Counted from the first letter of the stretch, positions 7,482 through 16,211 are shown. The stretch: 64,000 bases of DNA from Bifidobacterium scaligerum (GCF_002802865.1 NZ_PGLQ01000001.1:434001-498000); one strand, 5' to 3'. Numbers and translations: made by a program. The notes: a model not told the origin generated them from the sequence alone.

Positions 7482-9391
7482 TGAAGCCCGCTTTTACGAT
7501 TACATCCATCAAGGTGGTTGGTCATCCTGACAGGAGGGATTCAGAGGTTTCCCTCAAACCTGGATTAAACGTTATTTGTGGTCCGTCTAACTCTGGTAAG
7601 TCATGGGTGTTGCACTGCATTGACTACATGTTTGGCGCTGAAGCTAAAGATTTTTCTTTGAAAGAGGCCGATGGGTATACACGTGTTGTCATGACGGTCA
7701 AAACCGATGTTGGGCAAATAACGCTGAGTAGACCGATTGGTGCCGGCCATAATGATGTTGAAGTACATAGCAATGACCAGCGTATTCAATCAGGGATATA
7801 TAAATGCGGCAAGGCATCTGCCAACACTCTTCCTATTTCTCATGTTTGGCTTAAGCTAATTGGGTTTGAGTCGCCAGAGAGTGTCCGGGTTATTAAAAAT
7901 AAGAATTATCTCGGTCAATCATTGACTTGGCGTACCTTTTCGCACATATTGTTTGCTGATGAGACCTCAATCAGCAAAAATGAATCTATTCTTTTTCCGG
8001 TACAAAATACGGGAGTAACGGCATTTAAATCGGCGCTTGCCACGTTGCTAACCGGCAGGGACTTCTCCGCGGAAGAGTCTGACGAATCGCCGGAGGAAAA
8101 GAAGCGTGCTAATAATGCTGTCATTGCGTATCTAGAAACGCAACCTGATGCTATTGTGTCGAGGTTGAAGCTCATTGATAGTGCGTTAGTTGCTAATAGA
8201 TCCAATACGTTAGAAGAGGAATTTGATGAGCTGGGCAACGATGTTGCTCAAGTGCAGGACTCGCTTCGTAACGCTACGTCTCAAGGGCAACGCATCATTG
8301 CCGACTTGGGGACTGTGCGGGAACATATAGCTGAGTCCAAGATGCTTGAACGTCGATACGAAGAGCTTGCTTCCTCCTATCAGGCTCGGCTTCAACGACT
8401 CGACTTTGTTGTCGAGGGGCGTGAACTAACAGATAGACATCCTTTGCCGATGATCTGTCCTGTGTGCGATCAGGTGCTTCCTGCGGACGCGCAATCTCGA
8501 ATTGCGCATCCCGGCAAGGAAGAACAAGAGTTATTGAAAGCGAAGCTTAACGATTTGCTTGAGGTCATACATGAGGTAAAGACCTCGATACATCAGGATT
8601 CGTTAATGGAGCAGAATCTGGCTTCGAAGTCAGATGACATTAACAAGCTCATTAAGAGCGCCTTGCTTCCACGTTTGGATGGTTTGAAAAGGAAGTTAGA
8701 CGAGCATAACGCACTGGTTGCTATGCGAGCGGAGCGGGAGCAGCTCGAGAATGAACTCGAGACCGTGCGCAATGAAATCGAACGACGAAAAGCCATGCCG
8801 TTCCCCAAAGAGCAATTCGATCCGCTTGATTATTATCCTGACAGTTTCTGGGATGACATTAGTACATTGTTGTTGGATACTCTGGGTGCATGCGCATTTC
8901 CGAATCTGAAGGAAGCATACCTAAATCGCAAATCTTTTGATGCGGTCGTTAATGATAAGTTCAAGCGCCGTGAAGGCAAAGGATACCGTTCTTTTGTGAA
9001 TACTGTGGTCCTGCTTGTTCTTCATGATTATTTGGCTTCGGACCATGCTGCACATAATCCCAGCATTTTGATGATAGATACCCCATTGTTGGGATTGGAC
9101 GATCCGCAAGAAGACCCGGAATTACAGGAGATGCGTGAAACGATTCCCGCTGCACTCTATGACTATCTTGCAGATGCCGATATGGACGGTCAGCTCATTA
9201 TTGCGGATAACATCAAATTTATGCCTGATATATCTGAATTAAAGGATAGATGCAATATTATTCGGTTTACTAAGCAGAGTAATGAAGGTCGGTATGGTTT
9301 CCTACTGGATGTGACCGATTCTGATTTTATGGATAAGGACGAAAAGGAAACCAACACCACAGATGGCAGCGGAGAGGAACAGAACGCATGA
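7481..9391 (+). CDS. ABC-3C Rad50/SMC-like ATPase (DUF3732)
   Basis: 636-residue ABC ATPase of the DUF3732 type. The N-terminus has a Walker A loop 'VICGPSNSGKSWVLHCIDYMFG' (about residues 31-52). The middle is coiled-coil with a CxxC pair ('ICPVCDQVLP', near residue 326) resembling a zinc-hook. The C-terminal part has the Walker B/D-loop 'SILMIDTPLLGLDDP' (about 528-542) followed by a His/Asn-containing segment. This is the expected sensor ATPase of an ABC-3C system, probably detecting foreign or abnormal nucleic acid and licensing the effector. The stop overlaps the pglX start (ATGA), so an ABC-3C module is translationally coupled to the BREX methyltransferase. Confidence 0.85.
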   Translation: MKPAFTITSIKVVGHPDRRDSEVSLKPGLNVICGPSNSGKSWVLHCIDYMFGAEAKDFSLKEADGYTRVVMTVKTDVGQITLSRPIGAGHNDVEVHSNDQRIQSGIYKCGKASANTLPISHVWLKLIGFESPESVRVIKNKNYLGQSLTWRTFSHILFADETSISKNESILFPVQNTGVTAFKSALATLLTGRDFSAEESDESPEEKKRANNAVIAYLETQPDAIVSRLKLIDSALVANRSNTLEEEFDELGNDVAQVQDSLRNATSQGQRIIADLGTVREHIAESKMLERRYEELASSYQARLQRLDFVVEGRELTDRHPLPMICPVCDQVLPADAQSRIAHPGKEEQELLKAKLNDLLEVIHEVKTSIHQDSLMEQNLASKSDDINKLIKSALLPRLDGLKRKLDEHNALVAMRAEREQLENELETVRNEIERRKAMPFPKEQFDPLDYYPDSFWDDISTLLLDTLGACAFPNLKEAYLNRKSFDAVVNDKFKRREGKGYRSFVNTVVLLVLHDYLASDHAAHNPSILMIDTPLLGLDDPQEDPELQEMRETIPAALYDYLADADMDGQLIIADNIKFMPDISELKDRCNIIRFTKQSNEGRYGFLLDVTDSDFMDKDEKETNTTDGSGEEQNA

Positions 9392-12300
9392 ACACGAGTA
9401 AATTGCAGGCTTTTGCGGCTGAGGCTCGCGCGGAGCTTATGAAGATGGTGCGGGCCAAGCTGGATGCTGCGATGGAGCCGGATTCGGCGGCTCGTGTGGA
9501 CAATTCGGGTGCGTTTGCCAAACTGGACGAGGAGATTCGTCAGGCTGGTGGTGGTGAGCAGGGCCGCGCCAAGACTGCGGAACGTCATGCCTACCGTTGG
9601 TTCAATCGGATCATCGCCTTGCGGTACATGGATGCGAATGATTTCACCAGCCCGCATGTGGTTTCCGGTGATGATGCGGATAATCCGAACGCTCTGCCCG
9701 CTGTGCTGTCTGCTGTCAAGCGTGGCGAATTCGATGATGCTGTGTTTGGTTCGGCTGTCGGTACCAAAACCAAGCTGGTGCCAACGATTACCGCGCTGCT
9801 TGATGGCAGCAGGACTAGTAATGATCCTCAGGGTGAGGCATACGGGTTGCTGTTGCGCGCCTACTGTGATTACTGGCACAAGTTCATGCCGTTCATGTTC
9901 GATGACGCCGGTGCCGCCGACGAGATCCTGATGCCCGCAGACCTGCTCGCTTCCGATTCCATTCTGCGCAAAGCCGTAGAGATCATGACCGTTGCCGATT
10001 GTGTCGACGATGAGAGACAGGGCAACGTAGAAATCATCGGCTGGCTTTACCAGTTCTATATCTCTGAACGCAAAAACGAAGTGATGGCTGGCTTTAAGAA
10101 GTCGAAAAAGGCTGGTGCTGCCGAAATTCCCGCAGCCACCCAGCTGTTCACTCCAGATTGGATTGTGCAATACCTCGTTCAAAACACCGTCGGACGCCTC
10201 TGGACCCAATCCCACCCCGAATCCCAACTTTGGAAGAATTGGGCCTACTACATCAAGCAGGAAGAGAGCGCAGCGGGGGAGACGCTGACAATCAACTCCC
10301 CGGAGGAATTAACCGTCTGCGACCCCGCCTGCGGCTCCGGCCACATGCTCACTTACGCCTTCGACCTGCTTTACGACATCTACGACGAAGCCGGTTATTC
10401 CGCCAACGAAATCCCTGCGCTGATCTTGCAGCACAATCTGTTCGGCATGGAGATTGACGAACGTGCCGCCAACCTCGCCGCCTTCGCCCTGACCATGAAG
10501 GCCCGTGGTCGCTACCGCCGTTTCTTCCGCAAGCAGGTCCAGCCCAACATTCAGCGCATCACGCCTGAATACTTCACCGAAACCGAAGTCGAAGAACTCA
10601 ATGAGCTGTATGGCGTCTCCTTCGATGCTGACACTTGGAACACCTACCAGCACGCCGACATCTACGGCTCGTTGATTCAACCTCCATCAGACCTTGCCGC
10701 TTTAGCGGTGCAGTTGGCCCCCTCTGACAGGACATCGCCGCTAAGCAAACAGCCCAGTGGGCTGTTTGTAGGCGATGTAGCGAGCGATAGCGAGCAAAAT
10801 AACAGCGTGACTGGGGGAGAGAATACCCTCCTCGCCCCAGATCTCCTCGACCGCTCCCGCACCCTACTCGCCCAAACCCGCCTTCTTGCAACCAAGTACG
10901 CTACGGTTGTTGCCAACCCGCCCTACATGGGCTCCGGCAACATGGGCGATGAACTGAAAAAGTACATTAATAATCACTACGAAAACGGTAAAGCGGATCT
11001 TTTTGCTACGTTTTATTACAGGGCAACCTCTCTCACATGTGAGAGAGGTTTTTCCGCCTTAATAACTGGCGATGCGTGGATGTTTATTAAGTCTTTCGAA
11101 AATATGCGTAGAGATCTGATCAGAGATCAACGTCTTTACAGTCTAATTCACCTTCGAGATTCCGCATATCATGCAGATACTTTTGGGGCAAATAGTGCAT
11201 TTGTTTTCTCCAAGAAAATGGAGCCTATATTTAATTGCGGAATAACTCGATTTATAAAAACTGTCGCGAATAGTTCCGATATGAAGAAGAATGATGTTTT
11301 AACTGCAATTAATGATAAGAATTTCTTCACTGTCAACCAGCAGGATTTCGCCCAGATTCCCGGCTCACCGATTGTCTATTGGCTATCCGATGCCATGAAG
11401 AGAATTTTTGCAGAGGGGAAAGTACTTAGTTCTCGAGCCGAATTGCGCGAAGGAATCAACACAGGAGATAATGATCGGTTTATTCGGCTTTGGTGGGAGG
11501 AAGCATCAAATTCTTCTGACTTGAATCGGCATGATTTGCATCATTGTCATAAATGGATTGCCTATAAAAAAGGTGGAGAATTTCGCAAATGGTATGGAAA
11601 TCAAGACTACATTCTTGATTGGGATAAAGACGGATTTGATTTACGAAATTTCAAAGATTCTAGAGGCAATCTCGTACCGACCTTGCGAAATACCCAATAT
11701 TTCTTTAAAAAGTCGTTGTCATGGACTCGCATATCGAGTGGAGATTTTTCGATTAGAGATTATCCAGCTGGGCAAGCGTTCGACTCGACTGGACCATCAT
11801 TATTTAGTAACGAATCCGATTCAATTCCTCTTCTAGGGATATTGAATAGTGCGGTCTGTTCGACCTTGCTGAGCTCAATCAGTCCTACTCTAGATTATCG
11901 TCTTACCAGCCTTGGCCGTCTTCCTATCAGGGAAGTCGCCAATGAGAATTATCTAGAAGTTGTAAAACAACTCGTTTCTGTTTCTCAGTCCGATTGGAAC
12001 TCCTGCGAAACCTCGTGGGATTTTGCTGGATTGGAAGTGCTCAAGACCGACAATCTCTCCCTCAGTCAGCCTTCGGCTGACAGCTCGCTCTTCAGAGGGA
12101 GCCAAGGCTTATCTCTTGCGGAGAGGATTCCGGCTTATATCGAGCACTGCAAGGTTATTGCCGAAGAGCAACGCCAGCGTGAAGTCAAGAACAACGAGTT
12201 GGTGGCGGACGCCTACGGCGTACGAAGCGAAGTGCTGTGCGATGTGCCGATTGAACGCGTGTCGCTGAAGCGCAACCCGGCGTTCGCGTACCCGAAGAAC

Positions 12301-13086
12301 ACGCCCGCTGAACGCGACGAGCTCATGACCCGTGACATCGTCAAGGAGATCATCTCCTACGCGGTCGGTTGCATGTTCGGCCGTTACTCGCTCGACAAGC
12401 TGGGCCTGATTCTCGCATCCCAAGGCGAAACCATCGACGACTATCACGCGCAAATCCCGAATCCCACGTTCGAGCCGAATGCGGACAACGTGATTCCTGT
12501 GACCGACGACGAATGGTTCGAGGACGACATCGTCGCCCGCTTCCGCACGTTCCTCGCCGCAGCCTGTGGCGAACAGCATGTGAACGAGAACGTCGCTTAC
12601 ATCGAGGAAGTACTGGGCAAGCCCCTGCGCAAGTATTTCGCCAGCGACTTCTATGACGATCATGTCAAGATGTACAAGAGCCGCCCGATCTACTGGATGT
12701 ACTCCAGCCGTACCGACAAGAAGGGTACCTTCAAGGCGCTCGTCTATCTGCACCGATATACGCCGGCTACCACGAACAACGTGCTGAAGTACTTGCGTGA
12801 GTTCACAGCCAAGCTCAACGCCCAGTCGGAGCACCTGCTTGCTTCCGAGAATGCCGCTGAAGTACGTAAAGGTGAGAAGCTCCGCGTATCCATCAAGGAG
12901 TGTACCGACTACGAGCGTGACGTGCTCTACCCACTCGCCACCCGCAACCTGGCCATCGACCTCGATGACGGCGTGCTGGTGAATTACCTCCGCATGGGCA
13001 AAGCCGTCCGCGCCATCAAGCCCATCGAAGCCAAACGCAAAACCGTCCAATCCTGGACCTGGCCCGTCAACCCATTGGAGGATTGA
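9388..13086 (+). CDS. pglX: BREX type 1 adenine-specific DNA methyltransferase PglX
   Basis: 1232-residue N6-adenine methyltransferase that marks host DNA in BREX. The SAM-binding motif is 'DPACGSGHM' (from residue 312) and the catalytic motif is NPPY (residues 510-513, 'VVANPPYMGSGNM'). The N-terminal half carries the methyltransferase and 'QLFTPDWIVQYLV' block, followed by a specificity region and a C-terminal helical region. Residues ~525-885 (10,960-12,040) are encoded by visibly AT-richer DNA than both flanks, consistent with an imported target-recognition region. Two palindromic repeats are embedded in frame, at residues ~444-477 and ~890-905, where they add low-complexity linkers. A 26-bp perfect palindrome also lies at 11,025-11,050. 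The start has a GGAGAGG site and overlaps the ABC-3C ATPase stop. Confidence 0.96.
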   Translation: MNTSKLQAFAAEARAELMKMVRAKLDAAMEPDSAARVDNSGAFAKLDEEIRQAGGGEQGRAKTAERHAYRWFNRIIALRYMDANDFTSPHVVSGDDADNPNALPAVLSAVKRGEFDDAVFGSAVGTKTKLVPTITALLDGSRTSNDPQGEAYGLLLRAYCDYWHKFMPFMFDDAGAADEILMPADLLASDSILRKAVEIMTVADCVDDERQGNVEIIGWLYQFYISERKNEVMAGFKKSKKAGAAEIPAATQLFTPDWIVQYLVQNTVGRLWTQSHPESQLWKNWAYYIKQEESAAGETLTINSPEELTVCDPACGSGHMLTYAFDLLYDIYDEAGYSANEIPALILQHNLFGMEIDERAANLAAFALTMKARGRYRRFFRKQVQPNIQRITPEYFTETEVEELNELYGVSFDADTWNTYQHADIYGSLIQPPSDLAALAVQLAPSDRTSPLSKQPSGLFVGDVASDSEQNNSVTGGENTLLAPDLLDRSRTLLAQTRLLATKYATVVANPPYMGSGNMGDELKKYINNHYENGKADLFATFYYRATSLTCERGFSALITGDAWMFIKSFENMRRDLIRDQRLYSLIHLRDSAYHADTFGANSAFVFSKKMEPIFNCGITRFIKTVANSSDMKKNDVLTAINDKNFFTVNQQDFAQIPGSPIVYWLSDAMKRIFAEGKVLSSRAELREGINTGDNDRFIRLWWEEASNSSDLNRHDLHHCHKWIAYKKGGEFRKWYGNQDYILDWDKDGFDLRNFKDSRGNLVPTLRNTQYFFKKSLSWTRISSGDFSIRDYPAGQAFDSTGPSLFSNESDSIPLLGILNSAVCSTLLSSISPTLDYRLTSLGRLPIREVANENYLEVVKQLVSVSQSDWNSCETSWDFAGLEVLKTDNLSLSQPSADSSLFRGSQGLSLAERIPAYIEHCKVIAEEQRQREVKNNELVADAYGVRSEVLCDVPIERVSLKRNPAFAYPKNTPAERDELMTRDIVKEIISYAVGCMFGRYSLDKLGLILASQGETIDDYHAQIPNPTFEPNADNVIPVTDDEWFEDDIVARFRTFLAAACGEQHVNENVAYIEEVLGKPLRKYFASDFYDDHVKMYKSRPIYWMYSSRTDKKGTFKALVYLHRYTPATTNNVLKYLREFTAKLNAQSEHLLASENAAEVRKGEKLRVSIKECTDYERDVLYPLATRNLAIDLDDGVLVNYLRMGKAVRAIKPIEAKRKTVQSWTWPVNPLED
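10718..10816. repeat. Palindromic repeat element embedded in frame in pglX (copy 1)
   Basis: Nested inverted repeat: caaacagccc (10,746-10,755) pairs with gggctgtttg (10,759-10,768) around agt, enclosed by acatcgcc (10,732-10,739) pairing with ggcgatgt (10,771-10,778). Outer ccccctctgac-like and gtgactggggg-like ends resemble the intergenic palindromes found elsewhere in this window. It encodes a Ser/Asn/Gly-rich stretch just before the DLLDRSRTLLAQTRL segment that normally leads to NPPY. Confidence 0.6.
11025..11050. repeat. 26-bp perfect palindrome inside pglX
   Basis: Each 13-base half, aacctctctcaca and tgtgagagaggtt, is the exact reverse complement of the other with no loop. It lies near the junction between the conserved methyltransferase half and the AT-rich specificity region, and encodes 'ATSLTCERGF', a position conserved in PglX, so the protein constraint is also satisfied. 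It is a candidate recombination or cruciform site. Confidence 0.6.
12057..12101. repeat. Palindromic repeat element embedded in frame in pglX (copy 2)
   Basis: Outer arms ctccctc (12,057-12,063) and gagggag (12,095-12,101) enclose an inner hairpin gtcagcc-ttc-ggctgac (12,065-12,081). The layout matches the intergenic copies at 38,825, 55,516 and 57,342. It codes for about 15 residues (LSLSQPSADSSLFRG) between the specificity region and the C-terminal region of PglX. Confidence 0.65.
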
Positions 13087-13114
13087 TTCAGCTAAGAGCT
13101 AAGTTGCGGGAATA

Positions 13115-13150
13115 GAACGTTTGTTCGATATAATAATCGAACAAACGTTC
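13115..13150. promoter_or_regulatory. Twin LexA-like boxes flanking a TATAAT (SOS-type promoter candidate)
   Basis: Two GAAC-N4-GTTC boxes, 13,115-13,126 (GAACGTTTGTTC) and 13,139-13,150 (GAACAAACGTTC), are arranged as a perfect inverted repeat with 15-base arms and a 6-base centre. A perfect -10 hexamer TATAAT occupies 13,129-13,134 between them. Actinobacterial LexA operators have the form CGAACRNRYGTTCG, which the second box fits closely. It precedes the ApeA-like gene starting at 13,166. An unrelated dimeric repressor using the same symmetry cannot be excluded. Confidence 0.65.
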
Positions 13151-13165
13151 ATGTGGGAGGGTGAA

Positions 13166-14533
13166 ATGTCGATCAATGTGGAATTAACAGAACCCTTGAT
13201 TGGATACATTATAACGGGGTTGAATTCGGAATCCACGATACCTGCAGTTCTTCGTGATACCGGTACTCGAATTGAGCTCTGTGTGCCTTTTAAGGACATT
13301 GGGACTGTGCCTGGTTGTTGGTTTGTCTCTTCGTGGAAAGAACCTAATGGTGGGGTATCCGTCGGGAATCAGATTCCAAATGTTATGCCGCATGAGCTGT
13401 TGTTTGTTTGCAGTGCAGCAAGTTATACATTAGTGGGGTGCCGTATTGGATCCTCTGGTTTTTCTGCTTTCGGACCAGGCACTGGGGTGGTTATTCCCAC
13501 ATATGTTGTTTGCGGCGGACGACAAAATGATTATGCGAAAATTAACGGTCTGAGGACACGGTGTCCGGATTTAGTTCGTTGGTTCGATTTATCTTCGACA
13601 TCATGTAGCGCGAAGCTGGATGAGTTAGGAAGATGCAAAGATGTGAATGTCCATTCTTCGACAATTTCGCCTATTAGTATTGATGAACGTATTGGCTTAT
13701 CTATTAGCCCTCATTTTGAAGTAGCCGAATCGTCTGAAACTGATTCCATTATTTCACGCCAATCTGTCTTGATTGAGACGAAGATGGATCGTGCGGAAAG
13801 TTGGGATTATCATCTTTCCATTCATCGTGTAATTAAGGATTTAGTATCGATTACGGATTGGAATCCACGAGAATTCACTGATATGTCAGTTATGGGATCG
13901 GATGATCCCCAAAGGGTTGAGGCTGGAACAGTTATACAGGATCGATGGTCTCCGGTTGTGTCGTATTATCCATTAGTGGATAGGGGTAGTACGAATAATT
14001 ATCGTAGTAGATTTCTTTTTTCGTACCAAGATATAGGCGATACTGGAATCAAGAAGTGGTTGAGCCTTCGTGAAGAATGCAAGAAGGGCATGACTTTATT
14101 GTCCTATCTAGCACGTGAGCACAATCATTTAGCTATAGAAACTGTGTCTACTCTTGTAGGAATTACTCTAGAATGTGTGGGATGGCATATCGTTTCATCT
14201 GAAAATCAAGAAAGGCGCATGAATCGTCGATATTCTGAGCCTCAACCAGGTACGTATACTCAGATGTTAGACGCAATCATTGAAAAATTTAATGACACTG
14301 TTCCTATTCTCAATGTTGCAGAATGGAAAGATACAATGCGAAATGTCTATGTTGGGAATAAGCATGCAGAGACTCCTGCTCCTGATTTCCAGACCATGTA
14401 TCAGACCACTATGCAGGGTCTCATTATTTTGCGAATGTGGTTGGGCATTCAACTTGGTGCCGATATTGTGAAAATGCAAAAGATGCTTGGCCAAGACGAG
14501 ATAGGCAAAAAAATTAGGAATTTTCTTGTGTGA
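13166..14533 (+). CDS. ApeA-like protein with C-terminal HEPN-type domain (putative abortive-infection effector)
   Basis: 455-residue, AT-rich gene. The N-terminal ~200 residues are beta-rich and end with 'KINGLRTRCPDLVRWF', as in the ApeA N-terminal domain. The last ~100 residues form a helical domain with 'WKDTMRNVYVGNKH', a HEPN-like Arg-Asn...His motif (RX7H, spaced more widely than the canonical RX4-6H), then 'MQGLIILRMWLGIQLG', a typical closing helix. HEPN domains of this kind are RNases in anti-phage ApeA. The ATG at 13,166 is chosen because GGGAGGGTGAA lies directly upstream; an earlier in-frame start would lie inside the operator. Driven by the LexA-like promoter, it appears to be an independently regulated cargo of the BREX locus. 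The family call is moderate; the HEPN spacing is atypical. Confidence 0.5.
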   Translation: MSINVELTEPLIGYIITGLNSESTIPAVLRDTGTRIELCVPFKDIGTVPGCWFVSSWKEPNGGVSVGNQIPNVMPHELLFVCSAASYTLVGCRIGSSGFSAFGPGTGVVIPTYVVCGGRQNDYAKINGLRTRCPDLVRWFDLSSTSCSAKLDELGRCKDVNVHSSTISPISIDERIGLSISPHFEVAESSETDSIISRQSVLIETKMDRAESWDYHLSIHRVIKDLVSITDWNPREFTDMSVMGSDDPQRVEAGTVIQDRWSPVVSYYPLVDRGSTNNYRSRFLFSYQDIGDTGIKKWLSLREECKKGMTLLSYLAREHNHLAIETVSTLVGITLECVGWHIVSSENQERRMNRRYSEPQPGTYTQMLDAIIEKFNDTVPILNVAEWKDTMRNVYVGNKHAETPAPDFQTMYQTTMQGLIILRMWLGIQLGADIVKMQKMLGQDEIGKKIRNFLV

Positions 14534-14563
14534 TGATATCTGCATGTAATGAAGGACATATCC

Positions 14564-16069
14564 ATGAATTATCTGGCTGGCGAATCCAAGAACGTTGAGT
14601 ATAAGGTGGCGTTGCCGGACCGGAGCGTCAAGTATGTGAAGACGGCGGTGGCGTTTGCCAATGGTGAGGGTGGACGTATCGTCTTCGGCGTCGAGGATCA
14701 GACGCTGAACGTAGTCGGCGTGCCAGATGATCAGGTGTTCACCATCATGGACGCCATTTCCAATGCCATTGCCGATAGTTGTGAACCGCTGATTATTCCG
14801 GATATCTCCATGCGCGACATCGACGGCAAAACGGTGATTGTTGCCGAAATCCTGCCGGGCGCGCAGCGACCGTATTACATCAAGTCAATGGGTCGAGACC
14901 AAGGCACTTTCGTGCGCGTTGCCGGCACCACGCGTCAAGCCGACGCGGCGACCATTAAGGAACTGATGTTCGAGGGCAGCAATCGCAGCTTTGACCAAAC
15001 CTTGTGTCTTGAATTGGAGGCAACTGACGAGGATGTCGCCAAGCTCTGCAGTACAATGACCGAAGTTGCCAAGGCCAACGCGAAACATGATGCCGGCTCA
15101 ATCAAGCCGGTGACCGCCAAGCAGTTGCTCTCATGGGGCGTACTGATCGAACGTGACGGCGAGCTCAAACCGACGAACGCCTACGCGATTCTGTCCGGCG
15201 TAAACGATCCGGTACGCTCCGTCGTGCAATGTGGTGTGTTCAAAGGCTCCACCAAAGCCGTGTTCGTTGACCGGCGTGAGTTCACTGGCACACCTTGGGA
15301 GCTCATCGAACAGGCATATCAATACGTACTGCGCAACATTCACATGGGTGCACGGTTCGAAGGTGTGTATCGACAGGATGTGTATGAGATTCCGCCGGAT
15401 GCTATCCGCGAACTCATCGTCAATGCCGTTGTACATCGCAGCTATATCGACCATTCCAGCATTCAGATTGCGATTTACGACGACCGACTCGAAATCACGT
15501 CTCCCGGGCGTCTTCCGATGGGCCAGACTATTGCGCGCATGAAGGAAGGTTATTCCAAGATTCGCAATGAAGCATTAGCTGCTGCCTTCTCCTATATGCG
15601 GCTTATCGAGCATTGGGGCAGTGGCATTCCTCGCATTATCGAGGAGGTGCGTGAGGCTGGATTGCGTGAACCGGAATTCCTTGGTGGCGACACTGATTTA
15701 CGCATCAATATTTACCGTCAATTAGATGCCAGTCATTCGGTTGTAGAAACTTCGAATAATACTGTGGCAGCGAACGAAGAAGCAGCATTAGAAAGGCAAA
15801 GTGCCGGATCAGTGCCGGATCAGTGCCGGATCAGTGCCGGATCAGTGCCGGATGTTGGCAATCTAACTCAGGGGCAATCCATTGTCTACCGGTATGTACG
15901 CAAACATGGTCAGATTACATCAGCAGATGTGGAAGATCTGCTGAATGTACAGAATCGACAAGCCAGAAAAGTCCTATCGGAACTAGTCGATGCAGGGATA
16001 CTGCAACGGCGTGGCTCAGCACGATACACGCGATACGTGATTTCGGGGTCTGGCGCGCAAGAAGTTTGA
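14564..16069 (+). CDS. AlbA_2 (Schlafen-type) ATP-binding protein with winged-helix tail; repeat-containing
   Basis: 501 residues. Residues 1-130 form an AlbA_2 domain ('GESKNVEYKVALPD', 'TAVAFANGEGGRIVFGVED'), the DNA-binding domain shared with Schlafen-like proteins. Residues ~270-390 are a RecG-related C-terminal ATP-binding domain ('IPPDAIRELIVNAVVHRSY', 'HWGSGIPRII'). Residues ~440-495 form a winged helix ('GQITSADVEDLLNVQNRQARKVLSELVDAGIL'). Between them, residues ~413-431 are encoded by five 11-bp tandem repeats, so copy-number change would shift the frame. AAGGA upstream of the ATG at 14,564 favours it over the ATG at 14,549. Such proteins often act as transcriptional regulators in defence islands; the target is unknown. 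Confidence 0.8.
   Translation: MNYLAGESKNVEYKVALPDRSVKYVKTAVAFANGEGGRIVFGVEDQTLNVVGVPDDQVFTIMDAISNAIADSCEPLIIPDISMRDIDGKTVIVAEILPGAQRPYYIKSMGRDQGTFVRVAGTTRQADAATIKELMFEGSNRSFDQTLCLELEATDEDVAKLCSTMTEVAKANAKHDAGSIKPVTAKQLLSWGVLIERDGELKPTNAYAILSGVNDPVRSVVQCGVFKGSTKAVFVDRREFTGTPWELIEQAYQYVLRNIHMGARFEGVYRQDVYEIPPDAIRELIVNAVVHRSYIDHSSIQIAIYDDRLEITSPGRLPMGQTIARMKEGYSKIRNEALAAAFSYMRLIEHWGSGIPRIIEEVREAGLREPEFLGGDTDLRINIYRQLDASHSVVETSNNTVAANEEAALERQSAGSVPDQCRISAGSVPDVGNLTQGQSIVYRYVRKHGQITSADVEDLLNVQNRQARKVLSELVDAGILQRRGSARYTRYVISGSGAQEV
15800..15854. repeat. Five tandem copies of an 11-bp repeat within a reading frame
   Basis: Unit agtgccggatc starts at 15,800, 15,811, 15,822, 15,833 and 15,844 (the last copy has one change). 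Because 11 is not a multiple of 3, slippage changes the frame. Loss of one unit would send translation into a frame open to 16,128 (a different ~95-residue tail). Gain of one unit would hit a TAA at 15,864. Confidence 0.9.
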
Positions 16070-16211
16070 CTGCATGCTCATTGATAAGATTTCTTTTATA
16101 CCATTCTTGCCTCGATAATTACTTATGATTCAGGCCTAAAAAACGACTCGCCAAGCAGTTAGAACAGCTAAGAGCAAACGCTGGAAATAATATGAGATTG
16201 GAAGGTGCCAT

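Noticed and set aside
13121..13165. Earlier start for the ApeA-like gene
   Set aside because: It would place coding sequence inside the palindromic promoter/operator and lacks a ribosome binding site.
13088..16180. Shared 11-mer cagctaagagc near 13,090 and 16,169 as possible module boundary repeats
   Set aside because: Too short to be meaningful in this much sequence, with no extended similarity around it.
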